A stretch of 64,000 bases of DNA. Origin: JACDQM01 sp044373315. GTDB taxonomy: Bacteria > Pseudomonadota > Gammaproteobacteria > Burkholderiales > Burkholderiaceae_C. Shown here one piece after another: positions 57,687 to 64,000 of this stretch. Numbering within the stretch: the first letter of the stretch is position 1; each line of letters opens with the position of its first letter. Below the pieces are notes generated by a model. That model worked only from the letters and a program-made list of their open reading frames with translations. It was not told the DNA's origin and did no database searches. The position numbers and the translations under genes were made by a program. The stretch spans positions 1 to 64,000 of the forward strand of contig NZ_JBILQK010000001.1 in NCBI RefSeq assembly GCF_044373315.1, read 5' to 3'.

Positions 57687-58981
57687 TCTTTCTCTCCTTC
57701 GACAGCCAGTCTCGTGACCAGCACCTTGTCCACACGCTTGCCATCCAGGTCAACAACCTCGAAACGCCAAGCATCCCATTCCACCGCGTCCGTCGTGCGC
57801 GGCAGTCGACCCAGCAGCAGCATGATCATGCCGGCCAGGGTGTTGTAGCGCCCGCGATCTTCCTCGGGCAGCTCCTTCAATTCCAGGCGGTCCTTGAACT
57901 CCGGTACCGGAATCAAGCCATCCATGAGCCAGCTGCCATCCTCGCGCTGCACGGCCCAGGCGTCGCCATCACTGGGCGCAGAGAACTCGCCGGCGATGGC
58001 TTCGAGCACATCACGCACGGAGATCACGCCCTGCACTTCGCCATACTCGTCAACGACAAAGACCAGCTGCGCATCTGACGCGCGGAAGTGATCCAGCAAC
58101 TCCATGCCCGAGAGCGTTTCGGGCACGAAAATCGGCGCTTCCAGGTCTTCACCCAGGCTCAGGGCCTGGCCCGACAGCGCGCGCTGCAACAGGGTCTGCG
58201 CAGAGACGACGCCGACCACTTCAGTGAGACCGCCGCGACAGACCGGATAGCGGCTGTAGCCATGCGCACGCAGCATCTCCAGCACGGCCGAGGCTTCGTC
58301 TTCGATGTCCAACCAGGCGATTTCCGCGCGCGGGATCATCATCGAGCCGACCTGGCGCTCATCGAGCCGGAACACATTGCGCACCATCTGGTGCTCCTGC
58401 TCCTCGATCACACCCGCATCCAGGCCCTCTTCCAGGCTGGCGGCGATCTCTTCTTCCGTCACGCCGCGCTGCACCTTGCCGCGCTGCCCCATCAGTCCCA
58501 GCGTGGCCTCGGTGGCGAAGGTCAGCAGCTTGACCAGTGGCCGCGCCACCATCGACAGGACTTCCATCGGCGGCGCGACCAGGCGTGCCACCGTCTCAGG
58601 GTAGATCTGCCCCAGGCGCTTGGGCACCAGTTCGCCAAAGATGATGGTGGCGATGGTCAGCAGCACCACAACCAAGCCAGTGGCCGACACCTGCGCCACA
58701 GATTCCGTCAGGCCCAGGCTCAACAGCCATTGCGCCAGCGGGCCGGAGAAGGCCGCCTCACCGACGATACCGTTAAGGACGCCAATCGACGTGATGCCGA
58801 TCTGCACCACCGAGAGGAACTTGGTCGGGTTCTCGTGCAGATCCATGGCCGCCTGCGCGCCGGATTCCTGAGCCTCCAGCATGACCTGCAAGCGCGCCTT
58901 GCGGCTGGCCGTCAGCGCCATCTCGGACATGGCAAAAATGCCGTTGAGCAGGATCAGAAAGAGTACTAGCGCCGTGTCCAT
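57683..58981 (-). CDS. CNNM/CorC-type membrane protein with CBS pair (hemolysin C family)
   Basis: A 432-residue protein: N-terminal DUF21/CNNM transmembrane domain (ALVLFLILLNGIFAMSEMALTAS, then three more helices), two CBS domains (MMIPRAEIAWLDIED... to ...FVPETLSGMELLDHFR with VFVVDEYGEVQGVISVRDVLEAI), and a C-terminal transporter-associated domain. Family members take part in Mg/Co homeostasis. The ATG at 58981 is preferred; a GTG at 58990 is possible. Operon with sapC. Confidence 0.9.
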   Translation of the reverse strand: MDTALVLFLILLNGIFAMSEMALTASRKARLQVMLEAQESGAQAAMDLHENPTKFLSVVQIGITSIGVLNGIVGEAAFSGPLAQWLLSLGLTESVAQVSATGLVVVLLTIATIIFGELVPKRLGQIYPETVARLVAPPMEVLSMVARPLVKLLTFATEATLGLMGQRGKVQRGVTEEEIAASLEEGLDAGVIEEQEHQMVRNVFRLDERQVGSMMIPRAEIAWLDIEDEASAVLEMLRAHGYSRYPVCRGGLTEVVGVVSAQTLLQRALSGQALSLGEDLEAPIFVPETLSGMELLDHFRASDAQLVFVVDEYGEVQGVISVRDVLEAIAGEFSAPSDGDAWAVQREDGSWLMDGLIPVPEFKDRLELKELPEEDRGRYNTLAGMIMLLLGRLPRTTDAVEWDAWRFEVVDLDGKRVDKVLVTRLAVEGEKE

Positions 58982-59088
58982 TGAGAGCACGCCAGCGCCG
59001 AGCTTCTAGCCGGCGGGCGCGCACGTTATTCGCGAAGGCCGCAAGGGTAGCAGATGGGAATGACCCGGCCGCACCGCACAATCCCGGT

Positions 59089-59913
59089 ATGAACTACCTG
59101 ATTGGCGACGTCCAGGGCTGCTGCGACGCGCTGGAACGGCTGCTGGCCGAAATCGACTTTTCCCCCTCGCGCGACCAGCTCTACCTGCTGGGCGACCTGG
59201 TCAATCGCGGCCCGGCTTCGCTAGCCACGCTGCGCCGCCTGCAGGGCATGGAGGGCGCCGCCACCTGCCTGCTGGGCAACCACGACCTGCATCTGCTCGC
59301 GGTCGCCGCCAAGACCAGGAAGCCGCACCGCAGCGACACCTTGCACGATATCCTCGAAGCACCCGATCGCGAAGCCCTGCTGGCCTGGCTGCGCCAGCAA
59401 CGCCTGGCCGTCCACGCCCATGGCTGGCTGATGGTGCATGCCGGCGTAGTGCCGCAATGGGATTTGGCCCAGACCTTGAGCCTGGCGGCCGAAGTGGAAG
59501 CGCTGTTGCGCAGCCCGGCGCTGGGCGAGTTCCTGCCGCAGATGTATGGCAACGAGCCGGCGCAGTGGCGGGACGATCTGCAGGGCGCGCCCCGGTTGCG
59601 CTTCATCATCAATGTGCTGACGCGCTTGCGCTTTTGCGATGCGCAGGGCCAGATGGACTTCCACACCAAGGACGGCGCAGCCGGCGCGCCAGCGGGCTTC
59701 TTGCCCTGGTTCGAGGTGCCCGGTCGGCGCAGCGCCAGCACCCCGATCGCCTTCGGCCACTGGTCCACGCTGGGCCTGATCAACCGCCCTGACCTGCTGG
59801 CCTTGGACACCGGCTGCATCTGGGGCGGACAACTCAGCGCCATGCGCGTCGATGGCCAGCGCCGCGAACTGATCCAGGTGCAGTGCGCACAAGCGCAAGC
59901 ACCTGGTGCCTGA
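59089..59913 (+). CDS. apaH: Bis(5'-nucleosyl)-tetraphosphatase, symmetrical
   Basis: A 274-residue calcineurin-type phosphoesterase that splits Ap4A into two ADP and also removes Np4 caps from RNA. Metal motifs: IGDVQGC at 5-11, LYLLGDLVNRGP at about 33-44, LLGNHDLHLLA at about 63-73, MVHAGVVPQW and FGHWSTLGL with the last His. Start at 59089 fits the conserved N-terminus MNYLIGDVQG. Divergent from the corC-sapC pair, followed by tRNA-Ser. Confidence 0.95.
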   Translation: MNYLIGDVQGCCDALERLLAEIDFSPSRDQLYLLGDLVNRGPASLATLRRLQGMEGAATCLLGNHDLHLLAVAAKTRKPHRSDTLHDILEAPDREALLAWLRQQRLAVHAHGWLMVHAGVVPQWDLAQTLSLAAEVEALLRSPALGEFLPQMYGNEPAQWRDDLQGAPRLRFIINVLTRLRFCDAQGQMDFHTKDGAAGAPAGFLPWFEVPGRRSASTPIAFGHWSTLGLINRPDLLALDTGCIWGGQLSAMRVDGQRRELIQVQCAQAQAPGA

Positions 59914-59949
59914 GCCTCGCGCCACAGGCTAGAATAGCCCCCTTCAAGA

Positions 59950-60039
59950 GGAAGCGTGGCCGAGCGGTTTAAGGCACCGGTCTTGAAAACCGGCGAGGGT
60001 TTGCGCCCTCCGTGAGTTCGAATCTCACCGCTTCCGCCA
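59950..60039 (+). tRNA. tRNA-Ser (anticodon TGA)
   Basis: 90 nt including CCA, class II with a long variable arm (GAGGGTTTGCGCCCTC). Acceptor GGAAGCG/CGCTTCC, anticodon loop CTTGAAAA giving TGA. A possible -10 box TAGAAT lies about 20 bp upstream (near 59930). Confidence 0.97.
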
Positions 60040-60096
60040 TTTCTGCGCACCGAGCACGGCGCGCCGAGCGGTCGCCGCAACCCAGGCCGGCGCCAC

Positions 60097-60813
60097 TCAC
60101 ACCTCCAGCCACTCCTTGCGGATATAGCTGTTGCCCCGCAGATCGTCGGGCGAGCCTTCGAAGACGATGCGGCCATGGCCCATTACATAGCAGCGCTCGG
60201 AGATCTCCATCGCGATCGCCAGCTTCTGCTCTACCAGCAGCACCGCGATGCCGCGGCGCTTCAGCTCCTTCAGATACTCGGCCACCTGCTCGACAATCTT
60301 GGGCGCCAGGCCTTCGGTGGGCTCGTCGATCATGATCAGATCGGGGTCGCCCATCAGCGTGCGGCACAGCGTCAGCATCTGCTGCTCGCCGCCCGACAAC
60401 ACGCCGGCCTCGGTGTGCTGGCGCTCCTTCAGACGCGGGAACAGCTGGTACATGTCGTCGAAGCCCCAGCGCGCGTTCTTGGCGCCGCTCTTCTGACCCA
60501 GCAGCAGGTTCTGGTGCACGGTCAACTTGGGGAAGATGTCGCGGTTTTCCGGCACATAACCGATGCCTTCGTGGGCAATCTCGTAGGCCTTGCGGCCCAG
60601 CATCTCGCGCTCGCCAAACTTGATCGAGCCGCTGCCGTCGACATTACCCATGATGGTCTTGACCGTCGTCGAGCGGCCCGAGCCGTTGCGGCCCAAGAGG
60701 CTGACGATTTCGCCCGGCCGCACCTCCATGCTGACGCCATGCAGCACATGGCTCTTGCCGTAGAAGGCGTGGACGTTGTCCAGCTTCAGAAGTCGTCCCT
60801 TGCCCGCGCTCAT
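60097..60813 (-). CDS. livF: Branched-chain amino acid ABC transporter ATP-binding protein LivF
   Basis: A 238-residue ABC ATPase. The Walker A reads GRNGSGRST at 41-49, with Arg47 where the invariant Lys is expected; the ABC signature LSGGEQQM, Walker B LIMIDEPTEGLAP and the switch region LLVEQKLAIA (a LivF/UrtE-type Gln for His) are present. It powers uptake of branched-chain amino acids or related solutes with LivG, LivM and LivH. Overlaps livG by 4 nt. Last gene of the visible liv operon. Confidence 0.92.
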   Translation of the reverse strand: MSAGKGRLLKLDNVHAFYGKSHVLHGVSMEVRPGEIVSLLGRNGSGRSTTVKTIMGNVDGSGSIKFGEREMLGRKAYEIAHEGIGYVPENRDIFPKLTVHQNLLLGQKSGAKNARWGFDDMYQLFPRLKERQHTEAGVLSGGEQQMLTLCRTLMGDPDLIMIDEPTEGLAPKIVEQVAEYLKELKRRGIAVLLVEQKLAIAMEISERCYVMGHGRIVFEGSPDDLRGNSYIRKEWLEV

Positions 60814-61610
60814 GCCGCCACCCCTCCGGCCGCGCCGGCCGCCTGCGCTTCGGCCAACACCGAGCCGAGGTAAGCCTCCTGCACACGCGCATTGGCGCGC
60901 ACCGCATCCGGCGTGTCGTAGGCGATCACTTCGCCATAGACCAGCACCGCAATCTTGTCGGCCAGGCCGAACACCACGCCCATGTCATGCTCCACCGTCA
61001 ACAGCGTCTTGCCCTGCGTGACCTCGCGGATCAGCTGGATGAAGCGCTTGGTTTCACTCTTGCTCATGCCGGCGGTCGGTTCGTCCAGCAGGATCACGTT
61101 GGAGCCACCGGCGATGGTGATGCCGATCTCCAGCGCCCGCGCCTCGGCGTAAGTCAGGTTGGTGGCCAGCACATCGCGCCGCTTGTCGAGCTTGATCATC
61201 TCCAGCACCTCTTCGGCGCGGTCATTGGCGTCGTCCAGATCAGCCAGGAACTTCCAGAAGGCGTAGCGATAGCCCATGCTCCACAGCACCGCACAACGGA
61301 TGTTCTCGAACACCGACAAGCGCGTGAACAGATTGGAGACCTGGAAGCTGCGCGACAGCCCGCGGCGATTGATCTCGTAGGGCTTGAGCCCGTCGATGCG
61401 CTCACCATTCAGCTTGATTTCGCCGCTGCTGGGTGCAAAGCGGCCGCTGATCAAATTGAACAAAGTGCTCTTGCCCGCGCCGTTCGGGCCGATGATGGCC
61501 ACGCGCTCGCCGGGCCGAACCTGCAGCTGCGCGCCACGGATGATCTCGCTCTTGCCGAAGCGCTTGTGCACACCCAGCAGTTCGAGCGCAAATTCGGAAC
61601 TGCCGCTCAT
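60810..61610 (-). CDS. livG: Branched-chain amino acid ABC transporter ATP-binding protein LivG
   Basis: A 266-residue ABC ATPase with a normal Walker A (GPNGAGKSTLFNLISG at about 42-57), Walker B VILLDEPTAGMS and switch His in VEHDMGVV. The ABC signature is LTYAEARALEIG rather than LSYGEQRRLEIA: the signature Gly is Ala. Together with the Arg in the LivF Walker A, the ATPase pair has unusual nucleotide sites. Start ATG 61610 overlaps the livM stop by one base. Confidence 0.93.
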   Translation of the reverse strand: MSGSSEFALELLGVHKRFGKSEIIRGAQLQVRPGERVAIIGPNGAGKSTLFNLISGRFAPSSGEIKLNGERIDGLKPYEINRRGLSRSFQVSNLFTRLSVFENIRCAVLWSMGYRYAFWKFLADLDDANDRAEEVLEMIKLDKRRDVLATNLTYAEARALEIGITIAGGSNVILLDEPTAGMSKSETKRFIQLIREVTQGKTLLTVEHDMGVVFGLADKIAVLVYGEVIAYDTPDAVRANARVQEAYLGSVLAEAQAAGAAGGVAA

Positions 61611-62917
61611 CACAGCGCCTCCCTGCGTTTGATTTCTTTCTCGATCTCTTCCTGGATCTGGTCCCACTCGCGCTTGAACTGGCGACGGGCCAATTCAAAC
61701 AAGCCCAGACCCAGCAGCAACAGCATCGTGGAACCCAGCCAGGCATCGACGCCTGCACTGTTCAGCGTCACGCCGGCAAAGCGCAGCACCGGACCCAGGG
61801 CTTCGTTGAGCTGGTGGTGGTAGAGCATCTCGATCATGGCCGCAGCACCCATCAGCATCGCCAGCGCCGTGCCGGCCAGCGCCAGATAGGAGGTCCACAG
61901 CCGGCCCAGCTTGCCATAGGCAGCCACGCGCAGATTCATCATGATCAGGCTGGCGATACCGCCCGGCGCATACATCACCATGAACAGGAAGATCAGCCCC
62001 AGATAGAGCAGCCAGGCCTGCGTCAGCTCGGACAGCAGAACGCCGGCCAGCACCATCAGCACCGCGCCGATGATGGGCCCGAAGAAGAAGGTGGCGCCGC
62101 CCAGGAAGGTGAACAGCAGATAGCCCCCCGAGCGCAGAGCGCCCACCACCTCGGCGGTGACGATCTCGAAGTTCAGCGCCCCCAGGCCGCCCGCCACACC
62201 GGCGAAGAAGCCCGAGATCATGAAGGCCAGGAAGCGCACCCACTGCGTGTTGTAGCCGACGAACTCGACGCGTTCGGGGTTGTCGCGCACCGCATTAAGC
62301 ATGCGGCCCAGCGGCGTACGCGTCAGCGCAAACAGCAGCGCGGTGCTGATGAAGCAGTAGAGCGCGATCAGGTAGTAGACCTGGATCTGCGGGCCGAAGG
62401 TGATGCCCATCACCGGCTGGCCAACCACCCGGTTGCCCGAGATGCCGCCCTCGCCGCCGAAGAACTCGGGCAGCATCAAGGACATCGACCAGATCAGCTC
62501 GCCCAGGCCCAGCGTGATCATCGCGAAGGGCGTGCCCGACTTCTTCGTCGAGACCCAGCCGAACAGCAGGGCAAATGCCAGGCCTGCCAGGCCGCCCACC
62601 AGCGGGATCAGGCTCACCGGCACGGCCAGCGCACCGTTCGACACCTGGTTCAGCGTGTGGATGGCAAGGAAGGACCCCAGGCCACTGTAGACCGCATGGC
62701 CGAAGCTGAGCATGCCGCCCTGCCCCAGCAGCACGTTGTAGGCCAGGCAGGCAATGATGCCGATGCCGATTTGGCTGAGCATCGTGTGCGAGAGGCTGCT
62801 GGTCCACAGGAGCGGCGCCACGATCAGGGCCGCCGCATACAGGCCCCAGATCAGCCAGCGGCCGACGTTGTAGGGTTTGAAGTGATAGTGAGCGTGTGTC
62901 GCGCGAGTGAGAGACAT
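61610..62917 (-). CDS. livM: Branched-chain amino acid ABC transporter permease LivM
   Basis: A 435-residue permease with the LivM core: LAYNVLLGQGGMLSFGHAVYSGLGSF at about 58-83 (abbreviated), FGWVSTKKSGTPFAMITLGLGEL, and GALNFEIVTAEVVGALRSGGYLLF. The C-terminal ~100 residues go beyond the usual 330-residue length and carry two more hydrophobic segments (LALAGTALAMLMGAAAMIEML; WLGSTMLLLLGLGLFELA), then a charged tail KREWDQIQEEIEKEIKRREA. Forms the membrane channel with LivH. Confidence 0.93.
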   Translation of the reverse strand: MSLTRATHAHYHFKPYNVGRWLIWGLYAAALIVAPLLWTSSLSHTMLSQIGIGIIACLAYNVLLGQGGMLSFGHAVYSGLGSFLAIHTLNQVSNGALAVPVSLIPLVGGLAGLAFALLFGWVSTKKSGTPFAMITLGLGELIWSMSLMLPEFFGGEGGISGNRVVGQPVMGITFGPQIQVYYLIALYCFISTALLFALTRTPLGRMLNAVRDNPERVEFVGYNTQWVRFLAFMISGFFAGVAGGLGALNFEIVTAEVVGALRSGGYLLFTFLGGATFFFGPIIGAVLMVLAGVLLSELTQAWLLYLGLIFLFMVMYAPGGIASLIMMNLRVAAYGKLGRLWTSYLALAGTALAMLMGAAAMIEMLYHHQLNEALGPVLRFAGVTLNSAGVDAWLGSTMLLLLGLGLFELARRQFKREWDQIQEEIEKEIKRREAL

Positions 62918-62920
62918 GGC

Positions 62921-63940
62921 TTATTCCTCGCGCGTGCCGAGCAGGCCCTTGGGCCGGAAGATCAGGATCAGAACCATCAGCAGATAAGGCAAGATTGGCG
63001 CCACCTGGGCGAGCGTGAGCTTCAGGAAGGGGTAACCGATGGTCTCGGGGCCGATCTGTGCGCCCCAGCTGTTGAACAGCGTGGCCAGAGAGCCGTCCAC
63101 GGTCAGAGGCAGGGTCTGCAGCAGGCCGATCAGGATGGAGCCGACGAAGGCTCCCGCCAGCGAGCCGACACCGCCGACCACCACCACCACGAAGATGATG
63201 GAGCCGACGATCACCGCCATCGAGGGCTCGGTTACGAAGGTGATGCCGCCGATCACGCCGGCCAGCGCGGCGAGTGCGCAGCCACTGCCGAACACCAGCA
63301 TGAACACGCGCGGCACGTTGTGGCCCAGCGACTCGACCATCTCCGGATGCGTCAACGCCGCCTGGATCACCAGGCCGATGCGGGTGCGCGTCAGCAGCAG
63401 CCACAACGCCAGCAGCATCAGCAGCGCCACGCCCATCATGAACGCGCGCGTCATCGGAAACTTGGAACAGATCACACCCGCCGTGCACAGGCCGGCAGGC
63501 GCTTCACCCAGCAGCAGCGACAGCCCCTGCAGCGGGTGCTGGATGATGGTGAACGCCGGGCCCTGCAGGCTGGGTGGCGGAGGGAAAGCAAGCGCCGTGC
63601 GGCCCCAGATCAGCTGCACCAGCTCCAGGATCACATAGGACAGGCCGAAGGTGATCAGCAGCTCAGGCACATGGCCGAACTTGTGCACCTTGCGCAAGGC
63701 GCCGCGCTCGAACAATGCACCCAGCAGCCCCACCAGCACCGGCGCCACGATCAAGGCGGGCCAGAAGCCGATGAACTTCACCAGCGTGAAGGCGAAGTAG
63801 GCACCCAGCATGTAGAAGCTGGCGTGGGCGAAGTTCAGCACACCCATCATGCTGAAGATCAGCGTCAGGCCCGAGCTGAGCATGAACAGCAGCAGTCCGG
63901 AGGACAGGCCGTTCAGAAGGTTGATCAGGAGTTGGTCCAC
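62921..63940 (-). CDS. livH: Branched-chain amino acid ABC transporter permease LivH
   Basis: A 339-residue permease, slightly longer than usual, with an insert between TM segments (GRTALAFPPPPSLQGPAF). Family motifs: LNGLSSGLLLFMLSSGLTLIF at the N-terminus, MGVLNFAHASFYMLGAYFAF at about 31-50, and VVVGGVGSLAGAFVGSILIG, the EAA-like loop. Start ATG 63940. The livM start lies 3 bp downstream. The periplasmic binding protein gene is expected just upstream, beyond the window edge. Confidence 0.94.
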   Translation of the reverse strand: MDQLLINLLNGLSSGLLLFMLSSGLTLIFSMMGVLNFAHASFYMLGAYFAFTLVKFIGFWPALIVAPVLVGLLGALFERGALRKVHKFGHVPELLITFGLSYVILELVQLIWGRTALAFPPPPSLQGPAFTIIQHPLQGLSLLLGEAPAGLCTAGVICSKFPMTRAFMMGVALLMLLALWLLLTRTRIGLVIQAALTHPEMVESLGHNVPRVFMLVFGSGCALAALAGVIGGITFVTEPSMAVIVGSIIFVVVVVGGVGSLAGAFVGSILIGLLQTLPLTVDGSLATLFNSWGAQIGPETIGYPFLKLTLAQVAPILPYLLMVLILIFRPKGLLGTREE

Positions 63941-64000
63941 GGCGATTGGGGTTCAGGCGCAGCAGGACGCGGCGCGGAGGAAGAACTGCGCGGATTTTTC

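Noticed and set aside
63941..64000. The end of a livK-type binding protein gene upstream of livH
   Set aside because: A frame ending in TGA around 63955 exists on the minus strand, but fewer than 16 codons are visible and the residues are not recognisable as the C-terminus of a binding protein.
1..64000. CRISPR arrays, insertion sequences with transposases, integrases, prophage genes
   Set aside because: No regularly spaced repeats and no transposase, integrase or phage structural frames were found; the only mobile DNA seen is the intron end at 1-122.

Overview
The window looks like chromosomal DNA of a high-GC betaproteobacterium of the order Burkholderiales (Roseateles/Rubrivivax/Leptothrix-like; the genus is not resolved). 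Pointers are the tRNA-Leu - tig - clpP - clpX - lon string, ilvB-ilvH-ilvC with pssA and leuA downstream, the sigma/DUF3619/DUF3106/RDD set, a Bug-type solute-binding protein, hpnCDE and the livHMGF locus. Most of it is housekeeping DNA, and no phage or plasmid is visible.

Layout. 1-122: 3' end of a group II (IIC-like) intron, with the last codons of its reverse transcriptase and domains V and VI, lying against the 3' end of an amidohydrolase gene. 0.1-6.2 kb (minus): amidohydrolase, nitronate monooxygenase, acyl-CoA dehydrogenase and EtfBA, the last with a 24-bp palindrome upstream. 6.2-9.0 kb: murI, a UMF1-type MFS transporter and five tRNAs (Leu-TAA, three Gly-GCC, Cys-GCA). 9.1-15.2 kb: lon, clpX, clpP, tig and tRNA-Leu(TAG), the protein quality-control block. 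15.3-19.7 kb: RND efflux pump with its lipoprotein adaptor. 19.8-23.7 kb: hpnCDE (farnesyl diphosphate to squalene) and an IclR regulator. 23.7-31.4 kb: D,D-endopeptidase, leuA, pssA, ilvC, ilvH, ilvB. 31.5-34.3 kb: sigma factor, DUF3619, DUF3106, RDD and diacylglycerol kinase. 34.3-41.1 kb: PII protein and NadE, a GNAT-like protein, soluble and membrane pyrophosphatases. 41.2-46 kb: a J-domain-like coiled-coil protein, pobA/pobR, VanZ, DUF427 and an exported protein. 46-54.6 kb: an aromatic-catabolism cluster (MBL-fold protein, VOC protein, flavin hydroxylase, DUF2783, fumarylacetoacetase, LysR, Bug protein, AstE-like) with a divergent IclR gene. 54.6-60 kb: FeeM-like acyltransferase, a PcaB-like protein with an altered active site, SapC, CorC, ApaH and tRNA-Ser(TGA). 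60.1-64 kb: LivF, LivG, LivM, LivH.

Most rewarding points: (i) upstream of leuA there is a complete attenuator made of a 19-codon leader peptide with four consecutive Leu codons, apparently leaderless behind an extended -10 promoter, followed by a terminator hairpin; (ii) the ilvB-ilvH gap and the ilvB 5' region also carry RNA-structure signals, so branched-chain amino acid synthesis here seems to be controlled at RNA level in several places; (iii) the 46-54 kb catabolic cluster combines a canonical fumarylacetoacetase with a single-domain VOC protein and an MBL-fold protein that has lost its second metal site, so its substrate and ring-cleaving step are open; (iv) the PcaB-like protein has lost the catalytic serine loop; (v) pobA/pobR share a 21-bp-spaced direct repeat typical of AraC-family operators.
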